This document shows positions 43,418 through 51,449 of a DNA stretch of 64,000 bases, one piece after another. The translations under genes and the position numbers were made by a program. Source of the DNA: Alloscardovia sp963543015. Its GTDB lineage: Bacteria > Actinomycetota > Actinomycetes > Actinomycetales > Bifidobacteriaceae. The stretch lies in the NCBI GenBank assembly GCA_963543015.1, contig CAUTYZ010000001.1:62001-126000 (forward strand), written 5' to 3'. Position 1 is the first letter of the stretch; each line of letters opens with the position of its first letter. Under the pieces are notes generated by a model. That model was not told where the DNA came from. It saw nothing but the letters and a program-made list of their open reading frames with translations, and ran no database searches.

Positions 43418-44714
43418 ATGTACGCAACCACAGCTTCTCAAAAAAATGAAACGAATTGTATACGGAATTCTTGAACTTCTTGTTCTTGCGGTTTCCGTAG
43501 TTTTGCTGCTGGTCCATGAATTTGGACAGACGGAATTCTTCGTTCCGTATTCCGGGTACGCGCTTATCCTCAGCGGATGCGTTCTACCGTTAATTACGAT
43601 ACTGCTCATCGTCACGCGTTCCATACGACCGTTTGCACTGTTACTTGCTTTCGTGTGCATGATTATCGTGTGCACGAGTGAAGTCGCACTCATTTTCAGC
43701 AGCGAAATTGGCGGACACAACGAACTCCAGCCGAGCTTATACGGCCAGTTTTTAGGCTCTGACTATAACACCACACTCGTTATCGCCAACTGCCTTATAC
43801 TCGCTATCATCGCCAGCCTCAGCATCTGCCTGACACACACGTCGTCGTCACACTCAGACATCGACGCACGCTCCATTATCCTGGGCAGCGCCATGTTTAC
43901 ACTTCTGCTCGCCGCAATATCCGTGACATATGTCAGCATGCTCCACGATGCCTCAGGATGGCTCAATCCTGCCCCAATTCTGTGCGGAATTATCGCACCC
44001 GTTTTATCTTTTTGCTCAATCCCTCACACTTCACCGTTCGATAGTACGTACAATTACCCTCGCCGCGAGCGCTCTGACGTGTGTGAGCACAGTATGTACC
44101 ATACTTTTTGGCGATTCTGTCTATAATCTTTCCAGCAGTTCTCACATCGATACGCCTGACGAACTGCCTGTTTCGTTCTATCTACCGCTTATTATCGCGG
44201 CATGCACGGGTATGCCTTGTCGCAGTTTTTGCCCTGTCCTTGAGCACACGGAACAGGCTGACAAGGCCTTCGCATGAGGAACTTTTCCCTTGCCTAGGAT
44301 TAACTCTTGGCGTTGGTATTCTGCTTGTCACACGAGTTTTCACAAGCTCAGCCTATTCATGGGAAATTTCCATATGCGCACTCTGTCTTCTGGGAATTGC
44401 ACTCCCAATGAGCCTAGCATTGTTCGTCGCATTCAATACAAAGCGAACACTCCCACGCCAGATGCGACGCTCGCTCATAATTCTACACAATCCAACCTCT
44501 TGTGGCCATTATAAGTATCGCATTGAGCGACCCGCTTACCGGCACGACATCCGAAACCATCGTATCGTCACTCCAACACACCGGACAATACCCAAACGCG
44601 TTCCTCGCTCTCCTCATGGGAACCCTATGTACAGTCAGCGCAATTGCTCTCTCCACAAAGTTAAACGAGCGTAACGGCGCAACGAATTTTGCCGCGAACT
44701 TATCCACGCGGTGA
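43418..44714 (+). pseudogene. Frameshifted polytopic membrane protein gene
   Basis: One coding region broken across frames. The ATG at 43418 has a good ribosome binding site (AAAGGAATTACC) but meets a stop 19 codons on; removing one base from the A7 run at 43440-43446 joins it to the long frame from 43446 (helices to about 44020). Hydrophobic coding then moves to a second frame (about 44020-44200), a third (about 44210-44500) and back (44500-44714). Together these would give roughly 430 residues with some ten transmembrane helices. At least four shifts are needed, so it is decayed, unless some are sequencing errors. Family not recognised; possibly related to the preceding membrane protein. 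Confidence 0.65.
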
Positions 44715-44842
44715 TCTGGACACTCATGACGGTATCTATGACGGCACTCAGCACGGCTCGACGCCCCATGACGATTTGCCCCCCCTGTGCGCCGTCCATA
44801 AGTGCAAAAACTGTAAAATACAACCGCCTCAGGGCACATAGT

Positions 44843-44890
44843 AAGAGTCCCCCACACCGCACACATGGAAACGCGGTATGAGGGACTCTT
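44843..44890. terminator. Hairpin between the membrane pseudogene and rbsK
   Basis: Stem AAGAGTCCC / GGGACTCTT with inner ACCGC / GCGGT. Between converging genes; no long T tract. Confidence 0.7.
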
Positions 44891-44920
44891 TAAGTTGAGA
44901 CCTTAAGAGAAATTGAGAGT

Positions 44921-45952
44921 TTAGAGAGAAAAGGCCTCACGAATTTGTGCTACGGTTCCGTAGGACGCTTGTGCGCCGAAACCGCAAGCCGCATAAGCCG
45001 CAACGTATGCAGCCATGCGAGCGCTATCGGTCAAGTTATAACCGCTAGCAAGTCCTGCAAGAATTGTGCCCATATACGAGTCGCCACAACCCGTTGTATC
45101 GACTGGCTCGATGCGAACGCCGGAAACGCGCGTATACGTATCGCCGTCAATCACACATGATCCGAGCGCACCAAGAGTAATAATGACGCGAGAGAATCCC
45201 ATCTGAGCAAGGCGAACGCGGATGCTCTCCCAATCTGCCGTTGCCCAATCTGTATCAGCATCATCCATGCCGATAATTTGCGCAATTTCATGCTCATTTG
45301 CCAGCAAAATATCTGTGTTAGCGATGAGCTCAGCAGGCAAATCCGCCATAAATGGAGAATTATTGAGCAAAACTGGCATACCAGCGTCATGTGCAATGCG
45401 TGCCGCCTCAATAACCGCTTCCATTGGAGATTCGAGGCACAAGCCAAGAACGCTCGCGCTCGTGAGATTTTCTGCATTATCACGAACATATTGTGCGGTA
45501 ACTTTGCGGTTCGAACCAGCAGAGTACACAATTGTGTTTTCGCCGTCTGCTTCAGAAACGGTGATAACTGTCGTTCCCGATGGTCCCTCAATGCGCGCGA
45601 TGTGCTGCGTATCAACTCCAGCTTCTTCAAGCTTTCCAGCCAAGAAATCAGCATTTGAATCCGTACCGAGAGCACCAAAGAAGGATACCTCTGCACCTAA
45701 TTTTGCAGCAGTGACCGCCTGGTTACCCGACTTTCCGCCAGGCAAAATTTCGAGCGCGCCACCTTCCAAGGTCTCCCCTGGCTGCAAAAAACGTGGCACG
45801 CGAACTGTGTAGTCCGCGTTCATAGAACCAACGACAGCAACGTGCCCGTTGAGATGGGTGAGCATATCCAGAACATCTTGTACGCTCTGCGTTGCGTTCT
45901 GTGTTGCGTTCTGCATATCGCGTGTATCGTGTGTATCGTTACGTGTGTCCAT
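44921..45952 (-). CDS. rbsK: Ribokinase (PfkB family)
   Basis: A 343-residue sugar kinase. The core starts near residue 37 with HVAVVGSMNADYTVRVPR; GGKSGNQAVTAAKLGA (sugar site) and the catalytic DTTGCGDSYMGTILAGLASG (anion hole and general-base Asp) are intact. A 36-residue N-terminal extension is polar and partly repetitive (NATQNATQ, two RND/TRD units). It would phosphorylate ribose released by the nucleoside hydrolase encoded 295 bp upstream on the same strand. GAGG precedes the ATG. Substrate assignment is by family and context. Confidence 0.87.
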   Translation of the reverse strand: MDTRNDTHDTRDMQNATQNATQSVQDVLDMLTHLNGHVAVVGSMNADYTVRVPRFLQPGETLEGGALEILPGGKSGNQAVTAAKLGAEVSFFGALGTDSNADFLAGKLEEAGVDTQHIARIEGPSGTTVITVSEADGENTIVYSAGSNRKVTAQYVRDNAENLTSASVLGLCLESPMEAVIEAARIAHDAGMPVLLNNSPFMADLPAELIANTDILLANEHEIAQIIGMDDADTDWATADWESIRVRLAQMGFSRVIITLGALGSCVIDGDTYTRVSGVRIEPVDTTGCGDSYMGTILAGLASGYNLTDSARMAAYVAAYAACGFGAQASYGTVAQIREAFSL

Positions 45953-46096
45953 AATTCCTCGATTATCTAAAACTCAATTACCTAGATACTTAGATTTGTG
46001 TGGTGTGCGGGTGGAGCGGCTGGATGATTTCTTAACTCCTGGAGATTTGTGCTTACTGTTTTTACTGATTGCGCAGGTTTTTGAAGGTTTTGCAGG

Positions 46097-46184
46097 TTTT
46101 TGCAAGTTCGTGCCATCAGAAAATTTCGTAAAGCCAAAACTAGCCTATTCATATTCGTCGCATGGCATCTTTCTGCAAAAAAAA
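46097..46184. repeat. Paired-arm intergenic repeat, copy 6
   Basis: Left arm 46097-46116 (TTTTTGCAAGTTCGTGCCAT); right arm 46162-46184 (ATGGCATCTTTCTGCAAAAA and more A). It lies in the 295-bp gap between rbsK and the nucleoside hydrolase, which holds nothing else recognised. Confidence 0.85.
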
Positions 46185-46247
46185 TCGGTTACGACCGGAA
46201 TTTCATCATTATCCTACTAGCTCCACTCATTGAAGAAGCGCCAACCA

Positions 46248-47189
46248 CTATCCAATTCGCCTAATTGCATCCTCAACCAAATTCCAGAACTTATCGAAAT
46301 CAAGCTTGGTTGCGACCTGAGTATGGCATTCTTCTTCAGATGGTTCTGGTCCGCGCAAATCCGCAACCGTCATGCCCAAGGTCAGAGTTCCGTTAAGCTC
46401 GACATCCACTGGGCAACGACGAGTCTGTACCACAGTTGGATCGATCAGATAAGCGACCGTGCATGGATCATGCACAGGCGGATCCACAAAATCTTGATTC
46501 TGGCTGTACGCCAAGCGGAAGAAGTCCATGAGACCTGACACAAACATCGCCAAATCAGTTCCCACGCCTTCAATCTTTTTTTGCATTTCTGGCGTGCACA
46601 ATGCTTGGTGGGTCAAGTCGAGACCAACCATGGTCACCTTCCACGGCTCATTGAAAACGATATGAGCTGCTTCTGGATCAACCATGATATTGAATTCAGC
46701 CACAGCGCTCCAATTGCCCACGTGATAGCCGCCACCCATGAGCACGACTTCCTTAACGCGCTCTACAATTCGTGGCTCAATACGTGCAGCCAACGCAATA
46801 TTCGTCAAAGGACCAGTTGGGACAAGGGTAACCGTTCCTGGCTCTTCGCGCATAATTGTGTCGATAATAAATTGAACAGCGCCTTCATCTTCCAATGGGC
46901 GTGTAGGCTCTGGCAATTCAACGCCATCAAGGCCAGTTTCGCCGTGAATCGTTGCAGCAGCCTGAGCCTGGCGAACAATTGGTCGACCCGCGCCACGATA
47001 CACAGGAACGTCAGTCGCATGTGCCTTCTCAAGCACAGCGCGTGCATTGTATGTAACTTTCTCAATGCTTTGATTTCCGCCAACTGTAGTGACGCCAAGC
47101 AAATCAATTTCTGGATTTCCTACCGCAAGCAAAATAGCAACTGCATCATCATGACCTGGATCGCAATCCAAAATAATTTTTGTGGCCAT
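46248..47189 (-). CDS. Inosine/uridine-preferring nucleoside hydrolase
   Basis: A 313-residue IUNH-family enzyme that hydrolyses ribonucleosides to base and ribose. The Ca-binding signature IILDCDPGHDDAVAILLA is at the start; GPLTNIALA and the NIMVDPEAAHIVF segment are conserved, and a late Asp region (DPPVHDPCTVAYLIDP) carries the catalytic His. It most resembles RihA/RihB pyrimidine-type enzymes but base preference cannot be read safely. GGGAG precedes the ATG. A perfect LacI-type palindrome lies about 127 bp upstream, and rbsK follows downstream: a ribose salvage pair. Confidence 0.9.
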   Translation of the reverse strand: MATKIILDCDPGHDDAVAILLAVGNPEIDLLGVTTVGGNQSIEKVTYNARAVLEKAHATDVPVYRGAGRPIVRQAQAAATIHGETGLDGVELPEPTRPLEDEGAVQFIIDTIMREEPGTVTLVPTGPLTNIALAARIEPRIVERVKEVVLMGGGYHVGNWSAVAEFNIMVDPEAAHIVFNEPWKVTMVGLDLTHQALCTPEMQKKIEGVGTDLAMFVSGLMDFFRLAYSQNQDFVDPPVHDPCTVAYLIDPTVVQTRRCPVDVELNGTLTLGMTVADLRGPEPSEEECHTQVATKLDFDKFWNLVEDAIRRIG

Positions 47190-47315
47190 CGAAGTCTCCC
47201 TTGATTCCGTAAATTTTGGGGCTGTTTGTGCGAATTAACCCCGGTTGGCGTTTGGAAAAGTGCAAAAGCCCTCTTCTTTAAAGCTAACTTCCACAATCTT
47301 TCAAAACGCCTACCA

Positions 47316-47335
47316 ATGGTTAAACGTTTAACCAT
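47316..47335. promoter_or_regulatory. LacI-family operator
   Basis: ATGGTTAAACGTTTAACCAT, a perfect 20-bp palindrome with the central CG typical of LacI-family operators, upstream of the nucleoside hydrolase and near the LacI-type gene. Likely bound by that regulator. Confidence 0.75.
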
Positions 47336-47475
47336 GTACAATTTATCAGATTTTGCGTAAAAAATAAAGTCGCTCGACATCAAGCGTGTCGCTGCGAATA
47401 GGAATCTTAGTGATTTCTATCCAGGGGCCTCTGATTTTATCTCTGGTTTTGCACGGCTTTTTATCGGTTACATAG

Positions 47476-47551
47476 TTTTTTGCAAGTTGATGCCATATAT
47501 TTCTCGAATCATCCATTTAATTCTCACAACATGGCACCAAATCGCAAAAAA
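47476..47551. repeat. Paired-arm intergenic repeat, copy 7
   Basis: Left arm 47476-47496 (TTTTTTGCAAGTTGATGCCA then T, the consensus); right arm 47531-47551 (ATGGCACCAAATCGCAAAAA). Confidence 0.9.
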
Positions 47552-47572
47552 CTAGATTTACGATCAAAAAAT

Positions 47573-47641
47573 AAAAAAACCTAACCCAGCACCCACAGCC
47601 CCATCCTGCAAAAAAGATGCTGCTGCGGAAACTAGGTCAGG
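47573..47641 (-). terminator. Rho-independent terminator of the lacI-type gene
   Basis: On the minus strand: CCTGACCTAG pairs with CTGGGTTAGG (two G-U pairs), with an inner GC-rich pairing, followed by T7. Short TTTTATC tandem repeats (47641-47683) lie between it and the stop codon. Confidence 0.75.
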
Positions 47642-47666
47642 TCTTTTATCTTTTATCTTTTGTCGT

Positions 47667-48869
47667 TTATCTTTTATCCTCTCGCGCGCCCTTTGCCTCC
47701 GACACAGTAATTCCCTCGACGAGCTCAGGAATTAAGCGCACGACATATCCCCTGCCCAGCGAATCAGAATTCCCAGAAGAATCAGAAGAGCCTGCCGAAT
47801 GGCTAGCCGCATGATTCCCGGACTGACCGTGAGTTCCAACTGCTGGAGCATTTTCCAGCACTCCGATCATCGCGTCAATCATCGCCTCGCAACTCCTGCG
47901 CGCCAAATCTCGCACATCCTGCCGAATGGTCGTAAATGCAAAATCTAGCCCGAACGCGCGCATAACATCGTCATATCCAATGACTGAGATATCTTCTGGA
48001 ACACGAATTCCGCGTTCGCGCGCACGCCTGGTAAATCCAATTGCGATAAGGTCATTTCCGCAAAAAACCGCAGTGACGCCAGCATCAATCAGTTCGTCCG
48101 CATTATCTCGCCCAACTGACACGTTGAAAGCACCGTCGCGAATGCAGTCCTCAGGAATTTCAACACCGCGGGAATTGCACTCCTCGATAAAGCTATTAAA
48201 ACGCTCAAGATTGTTGTGCGTTCCGCCGTCATTCGAGCTGACAGGCCCGATAATTCCCATGCGCTGGTGTCCGCGATCAAGAAAATACTGCGCAGCCAAT
48301 CGTCCGCCATATTCATGGTCATACGCGAGTGCGCTCCATTTTTTCTTCGCCTTATAAGCTTTCGCAGAATCGACGTTTTTCAGTTCATCCGGAATGCGAT
48401 CAATGAACACAACCGGAAAATCCGTTTCCAACAATTGCGCATAAAAACGCTGATTATATTCACTACTGCCACGCGCCGGAACAATAAACAAACCGTCAAT
48501 TCCCAGCTGAATCATGCGTTTCAACGCACTGTCTTGTTCGCGAATATCTTCGCTCGTGTCCACAATAAGCATGGAATATCCTTGTTTTTTGCATTCATCT
48601 TCCAAATGCTTGGCCAAAGATACAAAAAACAGGTTTTCAATATCCGGGATAAACAATGCCAGCAGGCTTGACGCGCGAGTTGCCAAACTTCTTGCCGACT
48701 GATTTGGCACGTAATTCAGGTCACGCGCAATTGACCGGATATGATCTCTCGTTTCCTCAGTAAACCTATTCGGTTTATTATTGAGCACGAGCGAAACGGC
48801 AGTTGACGAAACGCTAGCTGCCTGTGCGACGTCTTTGAGAGTCGCTCGCTTTACTCGTTTTTCATTCAC
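47667..48869 (-). CDS. LacI-family transcriptional regulator
   Basis: A 400-residue repressor. Helix-turn-helix at about 10-35 (TLKDVAQAASVSSTAVSLVLNN), hinge helix near 55-62, then a periplasmic-binding-protein-like effector domain with IPDIENLFF, GIDGLFIVPA, and ISVIGYDDV. A Ser/Gly/His-rich insert (about 350-375) interrupts the C-terminus. Ligand is probably ribose or a nucleoside, by context. The start is a GTG with AGGAGAG eight bases upstream. It is encoded upstream of, and on the same strand as, the nucleoside hydrolase and rbsK, and one operator lies before those genes. Confidence 0.9.
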   Translation of the reverse strand: MNEKRVKRATLKDVAQAASVSSTAVSLVLNNKPNRFTEETRDHIRSIARDLNYVPNQSARSLATRASSLLALFIPDIENLFFVSLAKHLEDECKKQGYSMLIVDTSEDIREQDSALKRMIQLGIDGLFIVPARGSSEYNQRFYAQLLETDFPVVFIDRIPDELKNVDSAKAYKAKKKWSALAYDHEYGGRLAAQYFLDRGHQRMGIIGPVSSNDGGTHNNLERFNSFIEECNSRGVEIPEDCIRDGAFNVSVGRDNADELIDAGVTAVFCGNDLIAIGFTRRARERGIRVPEDISVIGYDDVMRAFGLDFAFTTIRQDVRDLARRSCEAMIDAMIGVLENAPAVGTHGQSGNHAASHSAGSSDSSGNSDSLGRGYVVRLIPELVEGITVSEAKGAREDKR

Positions 48870-49007
48870 GTTTACTCTCCTAGCCCCACCTTGTAGAGGG
48901 CATCACGTTTTTGATTATGGTTAATGTGTTAATTGTGTTCGCTTTCTGCATATGACCTCGATTCGCGGTTCGCGGGGGCTGTCGGATTGCTGAGTTCACA
49001 GTTTTTT

Positions 49008-49035
49008 GCAGCTTTGCAGCTTTGCAGCTTTGCAG
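49008..49035 (+). repeat. Octamer tandem repeat GCAGCTTT
   Basis: Three perfect units of GCAGCTTT plus GCAG, directly before a TTTTTTGCAG arm. It may have arisen by slippage within a paired-arm element. Confidence 0.9.
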
Positions 49036-49086
49036 TTTTTTGCAGTTTCTGCGGCTTCTGCCATGACGGTTCGCTCCTGCAAAAAA
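49036..49086. repeat. Paired-arm repeat, copy 8 (degenerate)
   Basis: TTTTTGCAGTTTCTGCGGCT ... TGCCATG ... CTCCTGCAAAAAA. Outer T-GC and GC-A boxes are kept, the inner right arm is lost. Confidence 0.55.
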
Positions 49087-49212
49087 GTTTAGTGAGACGA
49101 TGAGGAGCAGACCTCTCCAAAAAATTGCGGGAAATACTTGTACTAATCTCTCTCTATTTCAAGCATTTCGGCTTCTTTGGCGGGATTCACTTTTCACGTT
49201 CGCATCATTTGC

Positions 49213-49297
49213 TTTTTTGCAACTTCCGCAGCGTCGCGTCGCATTTCTTCAGTTTTGTGCAGTTAGCTAGCGGCTTTTTGCTCTCTCTTGCAAAAAA
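49213..49297. repeat. Paired-arm repeat, copy 9 (degenerate)
   Basis: TTTTTTGCAACTTCCGCAGC on the left and CTCTCTTGCAAAAAA on the right; inner TGCCAT boxes not recognisable. Confidence 0.45.
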
Positions 49298-49521
49298 TCG
49301 CTATTACTATTGTACTTTCTTTCTTCTCAAAACACTTATCATGAAAATTACCGTGTCTATCAGGCTAAACTAGAAGTTACTTTAGCACTTTCTTATGATG
49401 AAGATGTCAGATGAAGCGCTTCTGAATCACGGATCGAACACCGTGCCTAAGCCATAAGCACAGACATCTAGCAACAGGGCGCTGGCAGATTGAGAAAGAA
49501 AACGAAGGAGGTGAGTTCAGC

Positions 49522-50058
49522 ATGAAGGTCAATCTTCAGCAGAGCGACTCGGCAGCTGAACCAATAGCAGTTATCATTGCTAAGTCTCGCACGCGCGAAG
49601 TCGAGCAAGCTATCAGCATGTTAGAGTCCATGCCAGATACTGAGAAACTCGAACATCGAGCAGCTACACAAAATAGCCAAGACAGCACGAGTGCTTCATC
49701 GGAGAAATCTAGCTCAGACATGATTTTGGCAACTTTTGGGGCGCACAGTTCGCTCATCCCGATTTCGCATATTACGCAATTTTTTGCAAACGATAAGAAG
49801 GTTTTTGCACGTTACAATAAGCAAGATTGGCAAGTCACCATGACGCTAAAAGCCTTATCCGAGCAATTATCTGACTTCTCGTTTGTTCGTGTCAGCAACA
49901 ACGCAATCATTAATATGCGAGCGCTTGTCCGCTTTGACTTAAATTTTGCAGGTAACTACCTTGCAATTTTGCGCGATGAGTCCGTCGTCAAAGTATCTGC
50001 TCGACAAGTTCCGACAATTAAGGCGCGTCTCATATCGCACTCTTCTGCAAAAAATTAA
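49522..50058 (+). CDS. LytTR-domain DNA-binding protein
   Basis: A 178-residue regulator with no receiver domain. Residues 1-70 are polar and partly Ser-rich; a LytTR domain covers about 75-175 (ISHITQFFANDKKVFARYNKQDWQVTMTLKALSEQL...FVRVSNNAIINMRAL...), the beta-type DNA-binding fold. Small LytTR proteins paired with DUF3021 membrane proteins form autoregulated modules in Firmicutes and bifidobacteria. AAGGAGGTGA, a near-perfect anti-rRNA match, precedes the ATG, so it is strongly translated. The DUF3021 gene follows 176 bp downstream, with repeat copy 10 between them. Confidence 0.88.
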   Translation: MKVNLQQSDSAAEPIAVIIAKSRTREVEQAISMLESMPDTEKLEHRAATQNSQDSTSASSEKSSSDMILATFGAHSSLIPISHITQFFANDKKVFARYNKQDWQVTMTLKALSEQLSDFSFVRVSNNAIINMRALVRFDLNFAGNYLAILRDESVVKVSARQVPTIKARLISHSSAKN

Positions 50059-50071
50059 AGACCGCGTGAAC

Positions 50072-50112
50072 TTTTTTGCACAAAGAGGCTTTGCATTAAA
50101 CTGCAAAAAAAA
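50072..50112. repeat. Paired-arm repeat, copy 10 (compact)
   Basis: CTTTTTTGCA ... CTGCAAAAAAAA only 20 nt apart, between the LytTR and DUF3021 genes. The TGCCAT boxes are missing; it can form a short A/T stem. Confidence 0.45.
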
Positions 50113-50234
50113 TTGAAAGGGCACGCACTGCAAAACTACTGCATCCGTAACGATTCAATACAACCTTGAATCGGACAATTTAGCAAAAAATTTCACAGAA
50201 TTTCAGAGAATTCACAAGCTTTTAAGGACATATC

Positions 50235-50693
50235 ATGAAAAACTTTCTCACTAGCCTCAAAGTCGGGCTACAAGGTGCAATCCTCGGATTATTCATCGGA
50301 TTCTGGATGAACATTCTCAACAACATCTCTTACAACACAGAGCATCTCATCCCTTCAACTCCTGAATGGACAGCACAATTTTCAACCATTCACCAAGCGT
50401 ATGCGGTGAGCGCAATTTTGTGGATGCTCATGGGCGTTCTCTTCACTTTGGCCTCGTATTGGATCTTCGCCAAGAATCCTTGGGATCTCGGGCTAGCCGC
50501 CGCAACGGTCATCCACTTCGTCACAACATGGATTGGTTTTATCGCAATCGCAATACTTGCGGGGTGGATTAGCTTCTCCTGGCTGGATGCGCTGATTATC
50601 TTTGCACAATTCAGCATTATCTACGTCATCATTTGTGGAATTCAGTTCGTTTATGCTCGCAAAAAAGTAAAGGAGCTGAACGCAAACCTATAA
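50235..50693 (+). CDS. DUF3021 membrane protein
   Basis: A 152-residue protein with four transmembrane helices (about 8-28, 55-75, 85-108, 115-138) and a short basic C-terminus (RKKVKELNANL). It fits the DUF3021 family, which is usually encoded directly after a LytTR regulator and is believed to modulate it; the signal is unknown. AAGGA precedes the ATG. It is followed by two 16-bp direct repeats and a hairpin. Confidence 0.85.
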   Translation: MKNFLTSLKVGLQGAILGLFIGFWMNILNNISYNTEHLIPSTPEWTAQFSTIHQAYAVSAILWMLMGVLFTLASYWIFAKNPWDLGLAAATVIHFVTTWIGFIAIAILAGWISFSWLDALIIFAQFSIIYVIICGIQFVYARKKVKELNANL

Positions 50694-50733
50694 GCGAGAT
50701 CTTCGGCTCTTCTGCATAGGCTTTAGAGTTTCA

Positions 50734-50781
50734 AAGTTTGAGAGCACTCAAATTTTAAAGCAATAAAGTTTGAGAGCACTA
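50734..50781 (+). repeat. Two 16-bp direct repeats
   Basis: AAAGTTTGAGAGCACT at 50734-50749 and again at 50766-50781, start-to-start 32 bp (three helical turns). Directly downstream of the LytTR-DUF3021 pair; LytTR proteins bind direct repeats, but the match to a known site is not evident. Confidence 0.9.
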
Positions 50782-50830
50782 AAGTACTAGCGCATAATAG
50801 CCGTTAAATGTAGGGAATATGGAATATGAG

Positions 50831-50878
50831 GTGCCGCCTCTGGCTTGTCGCTAAATTATGACGAGCCAGAGGCGGTAC
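50831..50878. terminator. Strong hairpin downstream of DUF3021 gene
   Basis: Arms GTGCCGCCTCTGGCTTGTC and GACGAGCCAGAGGCGGTAC pair over 18-19 bp with a 10-nt loop. No T tract. Confidence 0.75.
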
Positions 50879-50994
50879 TGATTCGCGTTCTTTCGCGCTT
50901 CCGCGATGGAAGGATAGCGAATCGATTCATAAGCTGAATGGCTGAAAGACTGGAAAAGGAGGAAACTGGGAAAAAACTTAAGCGCGAAAAATAT

Positions 50995-51070
50995 TTTTTT
51001 GCAAGTTAGTGCCGGGTTTTGTGTAATTCCTCTCAATCTATAGCAATACATAGCATCAACTTACAAAAAA
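50995..51070. repeat. Paired-arm intergenic repeat, copy 11
   Basis: Left arm 50995-51013 (TTTTTTGCAAGTTAGTGCC); right arm about 51050-51070 (ATAGCATCAACTTACAAAAA). Confidence 0.75.
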
Positions 51071-51138
51071 CTGGATTGGACTTCCATCCCCATCATTTAT
51101 AACCAGGCAGCATTGACATCGCTTTTCCACGAATGAAC

Positions 51139-51215
51139 TTTTTTGCGTTTTAGTGCCATCTTTGGATCAGATAAAACTCATTTTCTAAATAAACCCGGCA
51201 TCAACCTGCAAAAAA
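51139..51215. repeat. Paired-arm intergenic repeat, copy 12
   Basis: Left arm 51139-51159 (TTTTTTGCGTTTTAGTGCCA then T); right arm 51196-51215 (CGGCATCAACCTGCAAAAAA). Confidence 0.85.
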
Positions 51216-51449
51216 CAGGTAAGCTCTAAATCCCCCTCGCTGTTCTCTCATTTCCCCTATTTTAAATTCCCTTATTTCCTAAAATTTCCTAGGGTTTCCT
51301 AAAATCCCCGCATTCCCTCGCACTTTTCTTCTACCCACCACGCACGTCGCTAAGCCTGCATTCATCTGCACGACATCGCCGGTCATCGTCTACCGCAAAA
51401 CACAGGAATTCACAAGCCTCACACCTCGCCAATCATCACAGCTAGGCAT

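Larger units (their letters stand above)
47190..47666. other. Intergenic region: promoter of nucleoside hydrolase, repeat, lacI terminator
   Basis: 477 bp with no gene. It contains the LacI-type operator (47316-47335), paired-arm repeat copy 7, and the terminator of the upstream lacI-type gene (47573-47641). Confidence 0.7.
48870..49521. other. Intergenic region between lacI and LytTR gene
   Basis: 652 bp without a supported gene. It holds the divergent promoters, an octamer repeat (49008-49035) and two degenerate paired-arm repeats (copies 8 and 9). Confidence 0.6.
50694..51449. other. Intergenic region after DUF3021 gene
   Basis: 756 bp without a gene. It contains two direct repeats (50734-50781), a strong hairpin (50831-50878), paired-arm repeats 11 and 12, and about 230 bp of C/T-rich sequence in which I see nothing. 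Confidence 0.6.
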
